Below, piece by piece: positions 19,529-29,087 of a DNA stretch of 64,000 nucleotides (the stretch's first letter is position 1; each line of letters begins with the position of its first letter). Source of the stretch: Polynucleobacter sp. GWA2_45_21 (GTDB lineage Bacteria; Pseudomonadota; Gammaproteobacteria; Burkholderiales; Burkholderiaceae). The notes beneath the pieces were generated by a model that was given only the letters and a program-made list of their open reading frames with translations, ran no database searches and had not been told where the DNA came from. Location of the stretch: NCBI RefSeq assembly GCF_001830325.1, contig NZ_MHZG01000011.1:1-64000 (forward strand), given 5' to 3'. A program made the position numbers and the translations under genes.

Positions 19529-19809
19529 GCATTAATCAAGCCCGAATTGCTTTATTTGAGTCCGACCTAAGATCCGCATTTCAGGCAAAGCATTTAACTA
19601 TTGAAGATGAAAGCCACCTCCACGCAGGTCATGCTGGAGCGGCCTCGGGCGGCGGGCATTTCAAGCTCACGATCGTAGCTCCAGAATTTGAGGGTATGAA
19701 CAAGGTCGCTAGGCATAGAGCTATCTATGCCGCCCTAAACAAACACTTTCCTGATGCGATCCACGCCCTGACCATTCTGGCATTCACCCCTAGTGAAAGC
19801 ACTAATTAA
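19525..19809 (+). CDS. BolA-family protein
   Basis: A 94-residue BolA protein counted from ATG 19525, which overlaps the yciB stop as ATGA. The frame is open further upstream to 19492 but that part is inside yciB. The HAGHAG loop, GGGHFKLTIVAPEFEGM and RHRAIYAALN are the family motifs. With a monothiol glutaredoxin, BolA proteins bind a 2Fe-2S cluster through a conserved histidine. The yciB-bolA-parvulin order is common in Betaproteobacteria. Confidence 0.93.
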   Translation: MSINQARIALFESDLRSAFQAKHLTIEDESHLHAGHAGAASGGGHFKLTIVAPEFEGMNKVARHRAIYAALNKHFPDAIHALTILAFTPSESTN

Positions 19810-19860
19810 CCTCAGATTGCTTTAAGATTCCCTTTTATCCCTATTTATATTTTCTAGCCC

Positions 19861-20655
19861 ATGTTGAACATACGCCCAATTTTGACCATTAGCGCTTTTA
19901 GCCTTGCACTTCTAACCTCAGCAGTTCATGCGCAAAATGCTGCGATCGTGAATGGCAAACCTATTCCGAAAGCGCAATTAGATAAATTAATTCAAAAATC
20001 GAATCAACCGGATAGCCCTCAAGTGCGAGATCAGGCCAGAGAAATGCTGGTGACACGTGAGCTGATCTTACAAGAGGCGAATAACCGGGGAATCACACAA
20101 AAAGAGTCTGTTCGCGAGCAACTAGAGCAGTCCAAGATGGGTGTGCTCATTGCGGCTGTATTTGAGGACTTCGTTGAAAGAGAAGGCGTAACCGAAGCTG
20201 AGCTAAAAGCTGCTTATGAGCAAGTTAAGGGACAGTACACCGGCAAGGAATATCACGTTGAACATATCCTCGTTGAAAAAGAAGCTGATGCAAAAGCGAT
20301 TACTGCGCAAATTAAGGCTGGCGGCAACTTTGAGCAAATTGCTAAAGAAAAGTCTAAAGATCCTGGCTCCGCACCAAATGGTGGGGATCTAGGCTGGGTA
20401 AGTGATAAATCGCTGGTGCCAGAGTTCTCTAAGGCCATGGTCCAACTTAAAAAAGGTCAAGTTACCGATAAGCCGGTAAAAACTCAGTATGGCTGGCATA
20501 TCATCAAACTGGATGATGTACGTGATGTCCAGCCACCCAGCATGGATGAAATCAAAGATCAGCTAAAGCAGATGATCGCAGCAGATCAGAATTGGCAAAA
20601 AGCAAAATTCTCTGAATTAATGCAAAAGCTCCGCGCTAAGGCAAAGATTCAATAA
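19861..20655 (+). CDS. Periplasmic parvulin-type peptidyl-prolyl isomerase
   Basis: A 264-residue exported PPIase. The signal peptide ends near VHAQ (about residue 25). An N-terminal helical chaperone part follows, and then a parvulin domain at about 130-225, recognisable from YHVEHILVEKEADAKAI, SKDPGSAPNGGDLGW and TQYGWHIIKLDD. It resembles PrsA, SurA or PpiC in layout and likely folds outer-membrane proteins. A strong terminator follows. Confidence 0.93.
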   Translation: MLNIRPILTISAFSLALLTSAVHAQNAAIVNGKPIPKAQLDKLIQKSNQPDSPQVRDQAREMLVTRELILQEANNRGITQKESVREQLEQSKMGVLIAAVFEDFVEREGVTEAELKAAYEQVKGQYTGKEYHVEHILVEKEADAKAITAQIKAGGNFEQIAKEKSKDPGSAPNGGDLGWVSDKSLVPEFSKAMVQLKKGQVTDKPVKTQYGWHIIKLDDVRDVQPPSMDEIKDQLKQMIAADQNWQKAKFSELMQKLRAKAKIQ

Positions 20656-20677
20656 GATCCAGCTGCTCCAACCCACG

Positions 20678-20705
20678 AACCCAGGCCAATCCCCTGGGTT
20701 TTTTC
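20678..20705 (+). terminator. Intrinsic terminator after the parvulin gene
   Basis: AACCCAGG (20678-20685) pairs with CCTGGGTT (20693-20700) around a 7-base loop, followed by TTTTC. It closes the selO to parvulin run. Confidence 0.88.
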
Positions 20706-20745
20706 TTGCTCAACAAAAAACGACGTTTAGCTTTATATTTAAGCA

Positions 20746-21132
20746 ATGATGATCCTACATACCATGCTGAGAGTCGGCAATATGACTCGCTCAATTGATT
20801 TCTATACCAAAGTTTTAGGTATGAACTTGCTTCGGACTACTGAACGCCCTGAACAAAAATATTCGCTGGCATTTGTAGGCTTCGGAAAGGGTAATGCAGA
20901 CGGACAATCTGAGATTGAGCTGACCTACAACCATGGTGTTGAAAAATACAATCTTGGCGATGCCTTTGGACATATTGCAATCAGTGTTCCCGACGCCTAT
21001 GCAGCCTGTGAAAAAATCAAAGCCGCTGGTGGCAGTGTCACTCGTGAAGCTGGCCCCGTAATGGGTGGGGACACCATCATTGCATTTGTTACGGATCCTG
21101 ATGGCTACAAGATTGAGTTAATTCAACGCTGA
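20746..21132 (+). CDS. gloA: Lactoylglutathione lyase (glyoxalase I)
   Basis: A 128-residue vicinal-oxygen-chelate enzyme that converts the methylglyoxal-glutathione adduct to S-lactoylglutathione. The expected metal ligands are visible: H5, E58 in EIELTYN, H76 in GHIAIS and E124 in YKIELIQ. Two adjacent ATG codons exist (20746 and 20749); the second gives [10 protein letters not shown]. Confidence 0.96.
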   Translation: MMILHTMLRVGNMTRSIDFYTKVLGMNLLRTTERPEQKYSLAFVGFGKGNADGQSEIELTYNHGVEKYNLGDAFGHIAISVPDAYAACEKIKAAGGSVTREAGPVMGGDTIIAFVTDPDGYKIELIQR

Positions 21133-21147
21133 ATTCCTACGCCTTAG

Positions 21148-22320
21148 TTGAAACAGGAAGCTATCCAACTTCGAATCATCGACGCCCTTTCAGATGTTGC
21201 TGAGAGTGATTGGGATGCCCTACTGACACCTGATTCTGGCCCATTCTTAAAATATGCTTTTCTTAATGCGCTAGAAAAAACTGGTTGTGTAGGCGGCAAT
21301 ACTGGATGGCAAGCTGCCCACCTCATTATTGAAGATTCAAAATCACGATTGCTTGGTGCAATGCCGCTTTACCTTAAGCGACATTCCTATGGTGAGTTTG
21401 TCTTTGATTGGCCCTGGGCTCAGGCATACGAGCAGAACGGGATGACTTACTATCCAAAGGCCCTATCTGCCATTCCATTTACTCCAGTTCGTGGCCCTAG
21501 GCTACTTGTATCTCCTAAAGCGGATAAAGGGGCTATACAAGCAGCTTTGGTCTCAAGCTTAAAAACACTAGTAAGTCAAAATGGGCTTTCATCTGCTCAT
21601 GTACTCTTCCCAGAAAATGAAGAATTAGAGGCGCTCAAGCAACAAGGTTTTATGCTGCGCGACTCAGTGCAGTTTCATTGGCACAACCACAACTATCCAG
21701 ATTTTGAGCATTACCTAGCCGACTTAACCATGAAGCGTCGTAAGAATATTCGTCGAGAACGCGCTGCTGTAGAAGGTCACCAAATCAGCTACAGACATAT
21801 TCCGGGTCAGATTGCTACGCCGAGCGATTGGAACTTCTTTTATCGTTGCTATGAAAACACCTATATTGAACACCGCTCTTCACCGTACTTGACTGAAGAA
21901 TGCATTCAATTACTTGGCAGTAGCATGCCTGAGAATTTTCATCTCATTATTGCCACTCAGAATGAGATGCCGATAGCCTCATCTTTGCTCGTAGTCGATA
22001 AGCTAAATAAAAAAGCATATGGACGCTACTGGGGAGCGATTGAACATATCCCTTGTTTACATTTTGAATTGGCTTACTACCAAGCAATTGAGTATTGCAT
22101 CAAGGAAGGTATTCAAGTGTTTGAGGGTGGTGCTCAAGGCGAGCACAAAATGGCTAGAGGATTCTTGCCCACTACCCTGCAGTCTGCACATTGGATTGCA
22201 GATGCGAACTTCTCCATTGCGGTTAAGCGCTTTTTGGAGCGAGAACATGAAGGAATGGCTGCATATGTGGATGAGCTTGAGCAACACATTCCCCTGAAAT
22301 CGTCTAAAGTACTGCCATGA
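21148..22320 (+). CDS. FemAB-like GNAT N-acyltransferase (COG3146 type)
   Basis: A 390-residue protein with TTG as the only reasonable start. It shows the ordered blocks of the FemAB-like family formerly DUF482: FLNALEKTGCVGGNTGWQ, HFHWHNHNYPDFEHYL-type segment (FHWHNHNYPDFEHYLADL), KRRKNIRRERAAV, and YYQAIEYCIKEGIQVFEGGAQGEHK. Members are predicted acyl- or aminoacyltransferases; no substrate is known. Its stop overlaps the next gene as ATGA. Confidence 0.85.
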   Translation: MKQEAIQLRIIDALSDVAESDWDALLTPDSGPFLKYAFLNALEKTGCVGGNTGWQAAHLIIEDSKSRLLGAMPLYLKRHSYGEFVFDWPWAQAYEQNGMTYYPKALSAIPFTPVRGPRLLVSPKADKGAIQAALVSSLKTLVSQNGLSSAHVLFPENEELEALKQQGFMLRDSVQFHWHNHNYPDFEHYLADLTMKRRKNIRRERAAVEGHQISYRHIPGQIATPSDWNFFYRCYENTYIEHRSSPYLTEECIQLLGSSMPENFHLIIATQNEMPIASSLLVVDKLNKKAYGRYWGAIEHIPCLHFELAYYQAIEYCIKEGIQVFEGGAQGEHKMARGFLPTTLQSAHWIADANFSIAVKRFLEREHEGMAAYVDELEQHIPLKSSKVLP

Positions 22321-22571
22321 CTTCGTCCAATAACTCACCAGAACAAGCTGGAGCCAATTCTTTAGGGGTTGGTGATGACGCTTCTGATTCGCCCTGTATT
22401 GGCGTTTGTACGACTCTCTATGATGAAATCTGCCGGGGTTGCGGCCGCACTCTAGGCGAGGTCAGTAATTGGGTCTTCTTTAGTCAAGAAGAAAAAGATT
22501 CGGTATGGAAACGCATCCGTGCCGATGGCACTGCGATGCGATTCCAACGTCAATCTAAAGAAAATACTTAA
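22317..22571 (+). CDS. DUF1289 cysteine-motif protein
   Basis: An 84-residue cytoplasmic protein with the DUF1289 signature [29 protein letters not shown]. The four cysteines (CX3C and CX2C) likely bind a metal. Overlap with the upstream acyltransferase indicates co-translation. Its stop shares TTAA with the convergent ABC-F gene. Function unknown. Confidence 0.88.
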   Translation: MTSSNNSPEQAGANSLGVGDDASDSPCIGVCTTLYDEICRGCGRTLGEVSNWVFFSQEEKDSVWKRIRADGTAMRFQRQSKENT

Positions 22572-24235
22572 CCAGCTAAAGCTTGGCTGCGTAAATATTC
22601 TTCGTAGGTTCCAGAGTAATCCACTACGGTGCCGTCCATCTTGACTTCTAAGATGCGGTTGGCCAAAGCAGAAACAAACTCACGGTCATGAGAAACAAAT
22701 ATCAAAGTGCCATCGAATTTCTCAAGCGCAATTTGCAAGCTCTCAATGGACTCCATGTCCATATGGTTGGTTGGTTCATCCATTGCAAGGACGTTATATT
22801 TTTGAAGCATTAATTTGCCCCAAATCATTCTGCCCTTCTCGCCACCAGATAATACTTTGACAGACTTACCAATATCATCGCCTGAGAATAGTAAGCGGCC
22901 CAATGTGCCACGAATCACTTGATCATCATCGCCAGTATTACGCCAGTTATTCATCCAATCCATGAGCAATTCGTCTTTTGCAAACATCTCAGTATTGTCT
23001 TGAGGCATGACGCCAACATTAGCGTTTTCTGCCCACTTCACATCACCACTATCCGCAGGAATTCCTTCAAAGCGTTTGCTTAAGATTGTTTTCAATAAGG
23101 TGGTTTTACCTGCACCGTTTTGACCAATGATCGCGATCTTTTCGCCAGCACGAATACCAATCTTGAAGTTCTTAAAAATCGGGCGGTCGTAAGCCTTGCT
23201 TAGTGCATTGCACTCCACGGCCATGTTATGAAGTTTTTTCTCAGCATCAAAACGAATAAATGGGTTCTGACGTGAAGAAGGCTTCACTTCAACAATCTCA
23301 ATTTTCTCTAACTGTCTTTGACGTGATGTCGCTTGACGTGCCTTCGATGCGTTAGCAGAGAATCGTGCAACGAATGCGGCTAATTCGGCAATTTTTTCTT
23401 TGGCTTTAACGTTATTACTGAGCTGCTGTGATCTTGCTTGTACGGATGCAAGCATGTACGAGTCGTAATTACCTGGGTACACCTTGAGTGTTCCATAGTC
23501 CATGTCTGCCATGTGCGTACACACCTCGTTAAGGAAGTGGCGATCATGGGAAATGATGACAATCGTGCTCTTAATTTGATTGAGAATATCTTCAAGCCAA
23601 TGAATGGAGTGGATATCTAAGTTATTAGTTGGCTCATCGAGTAAGAGTACATCTGGATCAGAGAACAAGGCTTGCGCCAGCAATACACGCAACTTCCAGC
23701 CTGGAGCCACATTGCTCATTGGACCATTGTGCTGCTCAATAGGAATACCAATACCTAATAACAGCTCCCCTGCTTTTGCTTCTGCGGTATAGCCACCGTA
23801 CTCAGCATACTTGCCCTCGAGCTCAGCAGCCTTCATGTAATCTTCATCGGTAGCATCTGGGTTGGCGTAGATGGCATCACGCTCGGCTGCAGCCTTCCAC
23901 ATCTCCTCGTGACCCATCATCACTACGTCCAATACACGCACATCTTCATACGCAAACTGGTCTTGGCGCAACTTACCAAGGCGAATGCCAGGATCCAAGC
24001 TCACATTTCCACTGGTTGGCTCTAGCTCGCCACCCAAAATCTTCATAAAGGTAGATTTACCGCAACCGTTGGCGCCGATTAGGCCATAGCGATTACCGCC
24101 ACCAAACTTAACGGAGATGTTTTCAAACAGGGGTTTCGCCCCAAACTGCATAGTGATATTAGATGCGGACAGCACGGATGTGTTCTTACTTTCTGATAGG
24201 TCGATACTAGGGTGCGGATGCAGGTTTTGCATCAA
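22568..24235 (-). CDS. ABC-F family ribosome-associated ATPase (YbiT type)
   Basis: The 555-residue protein has two ATPase domains and no membrane part. Walker A motifs are GANGCGKST and GQNGAGKTT. The second signature is LSGGEKGR, and the first is degenerate ([11 protein letters not shown]), as in the YbiT group. The sequence [21 protein letters not shown] is typical of YbiT. Such proteins bind the ribosomal E site and relieve stalls. The N-terminus carries about 20 extra residues; a GTG at 24175 would give the usual start [11 protein letters not shown]. Confidence 0.92.
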   Translation of the reverse strand: MMQNLHPHPSIDLSESKNTSVLSASNITMQFGAKPLFENISVKFGGGNRYGLIGANGCGKSTFMKILGGELEPTSGNVSLDPGIRLGKLRQDQFAYEDVRVLDVVMMGHEEMWKAAAERDAIYANPDATDEDYMKAAELEGKYAEYGGYTAEAKAGELLLGIGIPIEQHNGPMSNVAPGWKLRVLLAQALFSDPDVLLLDEPTNNLDIHSIHWLEDILNQIKSTIVIISHDRHFLNEVCTHMADMDYGTLKVYPGNYDSYMLASVQARSQQLSNNVKAKEKIAELAAFVARFSANASKARQATSRQRQLEKIEIVEVKPSSRQNPFIRFDAEKKLHNMAVECNALSKAYDRPIFKNFKIGIRAGEKIAIIGQNGAGKTTLLKTILSKRFEGIPADSGDVKWAENANVGVMPQDNTEMFAKDELLMDWMNNWRNTGDDDQVIRGTLGRLLFSGDDIGKSVKVLSGGEKGRMIWGKLMLQKYNVLAMDEPTNHMDMESIESLQIALEKFDGTLIFVSHDREFVSALANRILEVKMDGTVVDYSGTYEEYLRSQALAG

Positions 24236-24276
24236 AGACCGTTATTTTAACGGCTAGCGCTCAAAAAAGCCGTAAA

Positions 24277-24987
24277 TTAGACTTTCAGCTTAAACGGCGT
24301 GAAATTGGTATGAATGTCATAGTGGTCTTGGTTTTCCTTACGTTTCAGAAAACTGACTACCCAGTAGGTCATGGGGGTTGCTAGAACCTCCCAGGCGGTC
24401 TTTAAGACGTATTGGGAAGCTGCCACAGCTAAAACCTCATCTATGGGCCATAGGCCGTAAAAAGCCAGCAAATAGAACAGCGATGAGTCCACTAGCTCGC
24501 CGCTAGCCGTGGAGCCTATGGTGCGCATCCAGAGGTGGCGACCCTGGGACAAAATCTTCATTTTGGCCAATGTGTAGCTATTAACAAAACTCCCACACCA
24601 AAAGGCAATCATGGAGGCAAGAGCCACTCTCCAAGAATTGCCAAATACAGTCTCCATGCCCTGCTGGTAATTGGCCATATATGACCCTGGGGCAACCGGC
24701 AAAGCAATTACTGCTTGAGCCATGATGGCAGCAAAAGCCAGGGCTGTAAATCCCGCCCATACTGCTCGGCGGTCATAAGCATAGCCATAGACCTCAGTAA
24801 GTATGTCGCCAAAAAAATAAGCAATCGGGAAAAACAGGATCCCAGCCCCAAATGTGACATTGCCAAAATAAGGCAAATCCAACGTCGCAGCCTTACCGGC
24901 GCCAATAAAGTTGGAGCACAGCAGGACTACTACAAACGCTGTCAGTATCAGGTCGTAGTAGCGGTGGTGGCGTCTAGGAGAGTCCAT
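24277..24987 (-). CDS. Queuosine precursor transporter (YhhQ/VUT family)
   Basis: A membrane protein of 236 residues from ATG 24987, with about six hydrophobic segments. It matches YhhQ, the importer of queuine precursors preQ0 and preQ1: [42 protein letters not shown] and [20 protein letters not shown]. An ATG at 25029 would add 14 residues. The gene diverges from the acyl-CoA dehydrogenase gene. Confidence 0.92.
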   Translation of the reverse strand: MDSPRRHHRYYDLILTAFVVVLLCSNFIGAGKAATLDLPYFGNVTFGAGILFFPIAYFFGDILTEVYGYAYDRRAVWAGFTALAFAAIMAQAVIALPVAPGSYMANYQQGMETVFGNSWRVALASMIAFWCGSFVNSYTLAKMKILSQGRHLWMRTIGSTASGELVDSSLFYLLAFYGLWPIDEVLAVAASQYVLKTAWEVLATPMTYWVVSFLKRKENQDHYDIHTNFTPFKLKV

Positions 24988-25083
24988 CAAACAAGAAAAA
25001 AATGGATAATGGAAGGAGAATATCTGCATTCATGGAATTTCACAGTGTGCAGATTAAAAACTACGATAGGACAACAAAGAACC

Positions 25084-26262
25084 ATGAGCAAAGCTAGTTT
25101 TAATTGGGCAGACCCCCTACTCCTTGATACGCAATTAACTGAAGAAGAGCGCATGGTGCGCGACGCTGCCGCTGAATATGCCCAGGGTCGTTTAATGCCG
25201 CGTATTCATGATGCTTATCGCAATGAAACTACTGATCCAGCCATCTTCCGTGAAATGGGTGAACTCGGCCTTTTAGGTATCACCATCCCTGAAGAATATG
25301 GTGGCGCAAATCTCAATTACGTTTCCTATGGATTGATTGCTCGTGAAATTGAGCGCGTGGACTCTGGATATCGCTCCATGATGAGCGTGCAGTCATCCTT
25401 AGTCATGGTTCCTATCAATGAGTTTGGCAGTGAGGCTCAAAAACAGAAATACCTGCCTAAGCTGGCTACTGGCGAATGGATTGGTTGCTTTGGATTAACT
25501 GAGCCAAATTTTGGCTCTGATGCCGGCGGCATGATCACGAGAGCTAAGAAAGTTCCAGGTGGCTTCTCACTCACTGGCTCCAAGATGTGGATCTCCAACT
25601 CCCCAATTGCAGACGTATTTGTAGTCTGGGCTAAAAATGATGAGGGCCTGATTAGAGGCTTCATTTTAGAAAAAGGTATGAAAGGTCTATCTGCACCTAA
25701 GATCAGCGGGAAGATGGGTCTACGCGCTTCTATTACCGGCGAAATCGTAATGGATGAAGTCTTTGTCCCAGCTGAAAATGAATTCCCGGAAATTACAGGT
25801 CTCAAAGGCCCATTTACCTGCTTGAATTCAGCGCGTTACGGCATTGCCTGGGGTACGCTTGGTGCCGCTGAGTGGTGTTGGTATGCTGCACGCCAATACA
25901 CTATGGATCGTAAGCAATTTGATCGCCCTCTTGCAGCCAATCAGCTCATTCAAAAGAAATTGGCTGATATGCAGACTGAGATTACGCTAGCTCTTCAAGG
26001 CTGCTTGCGCTTAGGTCGTATGAAAGATGAAGGTATCGCTGCCCCAGAAATCACTTCCATGATGAAGCGTAATTCTTGCGGAAAATCCTTAGATGTAGCG
26101 CGACTAGCTAGAGACATGCATGGCGGAAACGGCATCTCAGATGAATATGGCGTAGTACGTCATATGCTTAATCTGGAAGTCGTCAACACCTATGAAGGTA
26201 CGCATGACATTCATGCCCTCATTTTGGGCCGTGCACAAACCGGAATACAGGCTTTTAGTTAA
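25084..26262 (+). CDS. gcdH: Glutaryl-CoA dehydrogenase (acyl-CoA dehydrogenase family)
   Basis: A 392-residue FAD enzyme that oxidises and decarboxylates glutaryl-CoA to crotonyl-CoA in lysine and tryptophan breakdown. [34 protein letters not shown] and the catalytic-base motif [20 protein letters not shown] are close to GcdH rather than other acyl-CoA dehydrogenases. ATG 25084 gives [14 protein letters not shown], the expected N-terminus, with an AGGA upstream. The frame is open back to 24715, but that part is antisense to yhhQ. Confidence 0.93.
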   Translation: MSKASFNWADPLLLDTQLTEEERMVRDAAAEYAQGRLMPRIHDAYRNETTDPAIFREMGELGLLGITIPEEYGGANLNYVSYGLIAREIERVDSGYRSMMSVQSSLVMVPINEFGSEAQKQKYLPKLATGEWIGCFGLTEPNFGSDAGGMITRAKKVPGGFSLTGSKMWISNSPIADVFVVWAKNDEGLIRGFILEKGMKGLSAPKISGKMGLRASITGEIVMDEVFVPAENEFPEITGLKGPFTCLNSARYGIAWGTLGAAEWCWYAARQYTMDRKQFDRPLAANQLIQKKLADMQTEITLALQGCLRLGRMKDEGIAAPEITSMMKRNSCGKSLDVARLARDMHGGNGISDEYGVVRHMLNLEVVNTYEGTHDIHALILGRAQTGIQAFS

Positions 26263-27332
26263 AGCTGAATTTTGGTGATGAGGTCTTTTGCAGTCTTTGC
26301 AAAAGCTTCATCACTGTCATTCTCAAGTTCTACGAAATGATCTTCGCGATAGCTTGGAAAGTTGCGAACGATAGAAGATTGGTAGGATGGGTCGTAATGC
26401 ATGACCAACAACTCTTCCACTAAACTCTCAAAATCTCCCGCATCAATTGCTTCATGCCATTTGGCAATTTGAACCTTGCCATAACGCGATGTTAGCAAGC
26501 CAAGCTTTTGCTTAAAGCTTTCTGGGTTAGATAAAAAATGTCGGTACTCACGCAGAAGCCAAGAAACGCGTGTAGCAGTACTTGAACGAAGTTCAATGCA
26601 TTGACCTTCACGAATCCGCTCCATTAATGGATCCGGAATATGTAAGCCCCCCACCTTCTTGCTTTCAGACTCAACAAATACAATCTTGCTGGTGTCCAAT
26701 TGATTCAATGCATTCCACAAATTCGTCTCAAAGCCTTTTTGTGAGGGCTGCTCAATATTCGGCTCATTACCAAGGACTGAGCCACGGTGAATGGCTAAGC
26801 CCTCAAGATCCAGTATTTGCTGACCAAGTAAACCAATCTCCTGGAGGATACGAGTCTTGCCGCTTCCAGTCATACCAGCAATGACCTGGAAAGAAAAATC
26901 TTTAGCAGCCTGATCGAGGCCATCAATCACAACACGACGAAAGCCTTGGTAGCCGCTTTGTAGCTGCATGGCCTTCCAGCCAATGCGATTGAGGATGTGG
27001 GTAAATGCACCGCTGCGCTCGCCACCACGCCAACAGTAAATCAAAGGACGCCATTCTCTTGGAAAGTCGATAAGAGAATTTTCTAGATGGTTAGCAATAT
27101 TGCGTGAGACATAGGCGGCACCTAATTTCTTTGCTGCAAATGGTGAAACCTGCTTATACAGGGTGCCGATCTCTATACGCTCATCATTACTTAAGACCGG
27201 GAGATTAATGGCACCAGGGATATGATCTAAAGCAAATTCTGCTGGTGACCTGACATCAATGATGGCGTCGAACTGATCCAAAGATGATGCCAGCTTTTCA
27301 ATACTCAAAATGTGCGGGTTGCTGGATTGCAA
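26259..27332 (-). CDS. mnmH: tRNA 2-selenouridine synthase (MnmH/SelU)
   Basis: A 357-residue enzyme with an N-terminal rhodanese domain (about 1-125; active cysteine C100 in [11 protein letters not shown]) and a C-terminal P-loop domain (Walker A GMTGSGKT at 153-160). It replaces sulfur by selenium at the wobble uridine of tRNAs through a geranylated intermediate, using selenophosphate. SelD is not in the window, so selenium use is implied but not shown here. It follows a thioesterase gene by 8 bases and shares TTAA stops with gcdH. Confidence 0.94.
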   Translation of the reverse strand: MQSSNPHILSIEKLASSLDQFDAIIDVRSPAEFALDHIPGAINLPVLSNDERIEIGTLYKQVSPFAAKKLGAAYVSRNIANHLENSLIDFPREWRPLIYCWRGGERSGAFTHILNRIGWKAMQLQSGYQGFRRVVIDGLDQAAKDFSFQVIAGMTGSGKTRILQEIGLLGQQILDLEGLAIHRGSVLGNEPNIEQPSQKGFETNLWNALNQLDTSKIVFVESESKKVGGLHIPDPLMERIREGQCIELRSSTATRVSWLLREYRHFLSNPESFKQKLGLLTSRYGKVQIAKWHEAIDAGDFESLVEELLVMHYDPSYQSSIVRNFPSYREDHFVELENDSDEAFAKTAKDLITKIQL

Positions 27333-27340
27333 ACAATATC

Positions 27341-27760
27341 CTATCGTAGCTTGCTGATCACATGATCAGGCCAGGGCGTAGATTTTCCAGTCCTTAGATC
27401 AACCCACACCATAGTGGCGCCCCCTACTGCTGCCATCGTATCAGGCTCAGTAGTTAATGCCATCGTGGTGTAAACATCTAAACTTGAACGACCAATATTT
27501 CCAATATAGGTTTTTAAAATGAGATCGCCTGGATAAGAAAGTTGCTGATAAAAATTACAAAAACCATTCATCATCAGCATAGACTCATCACCAGGCGCGA
27601 CGTTGTACCCAAGGGATGTAATCCACTCCACCCTAGCCTGCTCCATGTAGCGAAAGTACACCGTATTGTTGACGTGTCCATATGCATCCATGTCACCCCA
27701 ACGAATCGGCATACTCATCTCATGAACAAACTTTTTCTCCTCTGGGATTTCTATGCGCAT
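27341..27760 (-). CDS. Hotdog acyl-CoA thioesterase (4HBT family)
   Basis: A 139-residue single-hotdog protein. The 4-hydroxybenzoyl-CoA thioesterase motif IRWGDMDAYGHVNNTVYFRYMEQAR appears at about 19-43, with the catalytic aspartate in DMDAYGHVNN. YbgC-like or FcbC-like substrate choice cannot be decided. It lies between the sulfur genes and mnmH and may be transcribed with either. Confidence 0.9.
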   Translation of the reverse strand: MRIEIPEEKKFVHEMSMPIRWGDMDAYGHVNNTVYFRYMEQARVEWITSLGYNVAPGDESMLMMNGFCNFYQQLSYPGDLILKTYIGNIGRSSLDVYTTMALTTEPDTMAAVGGATMVWVDLRTGKSTPWPDHVISKLR

Positions 27761-27787
27761 GAATTCTCAGTGGCAATCAAAGATGAA

Positions 27788-28132
27788 TCAGCGAACTTGA
27801 AGAGCCATTTGATACAAATTGGTGGAGCGAGCACCTGAACGACAAAAGGCCAATATTGGACGCGGCATTGTTTTGAGTAAACGCGCCATTTCAATAACCT
27901 GATCCTGAGTAAACGCACCTGGGATGACAGGTAAAAAGGCGTAGTTCAAACCCAAAGCTTCAGCTTGAGCCTGAATTTGGGCATTTGTGGGTTGGTCTGG
28001 CCCACCTTCAAAATCTGGTCGATTGTTGATTACGCTTTTGTAACCCTGCTTAACAATTTCAGCTAAGTGGCTGGGATCAATCTGACCGAGTGTTCCGAAC
28101 TGATCGGTGTGGCAGGAAATAGGAAGGCTCAT
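27788..28132 (-). CDS. DUF442/TIGR01244 sulfurtransferase-phosphatase (Blh-like N-terminal type)
   Basis: A 114-residue protein with an active loop C97-RSGA-R102 (FCRSGARSTNLY). This is a six-residue loop like rhodanese, in the DUF442 family. In the Blh proteins of BigR operons this domain is fused to a persulfide dioxygenase; here it stands alone. Its place next to three YeeE/YedE transporters and the sox genes supports a role in sulfide or persulfide handling. The catalytic activity (sulfurtransferase or phosphatase) is not settled. Confidence 0.88.
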   Translation of the reverse strand: MSLPISCHTDQFGTLGQIDPSHLAEIVKQGYKSVINNRPDFEGGPDQPTNAQIQAQAEALGLNYAFLPVIPGAFTQDQVIEMARLLKTMPRPILAFCRSGARSTNLYQMALQVR

Positions 28133-28193
28133 CTAAACCTCAAAAAATAGATAAAAGTGTATAAAAACGAATTATCCAGATTTTAAATCAGAC

Positions 28194-28628
28194 TTACTTC
28201 TTGTGACCGGTAAAGAATCGATTGCAAAGCGCCATACCAGCCAGCATTGCCAATACAAAGACTAAAGCCTTCAGATGCCCGGCACCAAGCGCAACAAGCG
28301 CAGGGCCAGGGCAAAATCCAGCAATACCCCAACCCGCCCCAAAAATGATGCCGCCGATTACGAGCGGTTTAGTGATATCTCTTCTAGTTGGGATGTGGAG
28401 GGCGCCACCAAAAAATGCCTCAGTACGTTTAGAGACTAAATAAAAGCCGCCTAGACCCACAAGAATAGCCCCACCCATGACAAACATTAAAGAGGGATCC
28501 CAATTACCAGCAAGATCTAGAAAGCTGAGAATCTTTTGTGGATTACTCATGCCAGAAATAATCAGGCCAAATCCAAACAAAACACCAATCAAGTATTGGC
28601 TATAAAAATTAAAATGTCTTCTCATCAT
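28194..28628 (-). CDS. YeeE/YedE-family sulfur transporter half (DUF6691 type)
   Basis: A 144-residue membrane protein with about four hydrophobic segments and the conserved motif AGFCPGPALVALGAG. Members of this type pair with a second short YeeE/YedE protein, here the adjacent gene at 28629, the two starting back to back. Full-length YeeE (TsuA) imports thiosulfate through relay cysteines, and the cysteine in FCPGP corresponds to one of these. Inference: one half of a thiosulfate or sulfide transporter. Confidence 0.88.
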   Translation of the reverse strand: MMRRHFNFYSQYLIGVLFGFGLIISGMSNPQKILSFLDLAGNWDPSLMFVMGGAILVGLGGFYLVSKRTEAFFGGALHIPTRRDITKPLVIGGIIFGAGWGIAGFCPGPALVALGAGHLKALVFVLAMLAGMALCNRFFTGHKK

Positions 28629-29066
28629 TTAAAGACCCAATATATGGCGAATAACAAAAACCGTCAAAAACCCAGCGCCCATAAAAGATAAGGTGGCAAC
28701 CAAAGACCTTGGGGACAATCGAGATAAGCCACAAACACCATGACCGCTAGTACATCCTGAGCCATATGTGGAACCAAAACCTACTAGCAAACCAGCAATA
28801 ATGATTGCAATCCATTCAGCATCTATCACTGAGCTTGTATGCAGGTCAAAAAATAAGCTTCCCAAAAATGGCGCACTCAATAAGCCAAGAACTAGGCTGA
28901 TGCGCCAACTAACATCACCCTCTTTGGGTGATAGCAATCCTGAAATGATGCCGCTGATACCAAGAATACGTCCATGAAGAATGACGTATAAAGCTGCTGC
29001 AATACCTAACAAGATTCCACCAAAAAATGCGGGGCCCGGGGAGAAAGCCAACCAATCTATCTGCAT
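28629..29066 (-). CDS. YeeE/YedE-family sulfur transporter half
   Basis: A 145-residue membrane protein with the motif GSTYGSGCTSGHGVCGLSRL near residues 102-121. That is the second of the two cysteine signatures of the YeeE/YedE family, complementing the FCPGP half encoded next. This is the gene pair also found in BigR-controlled operons with Blh. It directly abuts the partner gene, so translation is probably coupled. Confidence 0.88.
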   Translation of the reverse strand: MQIDWLAFSPGPAFFGGILLGIAAALYVILHGRILGISGIISGLLSPKEGDVSWRISLVLGLLSAPFLGSLFFDLHTSSVIDAEWIAIIIAGLLVGFGSTYGSGCTSGHGVCGLSRLSPRSLVATLSFMGAGFLTVFVIRHILGL

Positions 29067-29087
29067 ATTATTTATCTAGCCTTTGAA

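Noticed and set aside
24715-25083. N-terminal extension of the acyl-CoA dehydrogenase reading frame by 123 codons
   Set aside because: It is antisense to the queuosine-precursor transporter gene, has no family similarity, and ATG 25084 gives the expected GcdH N-terminus.
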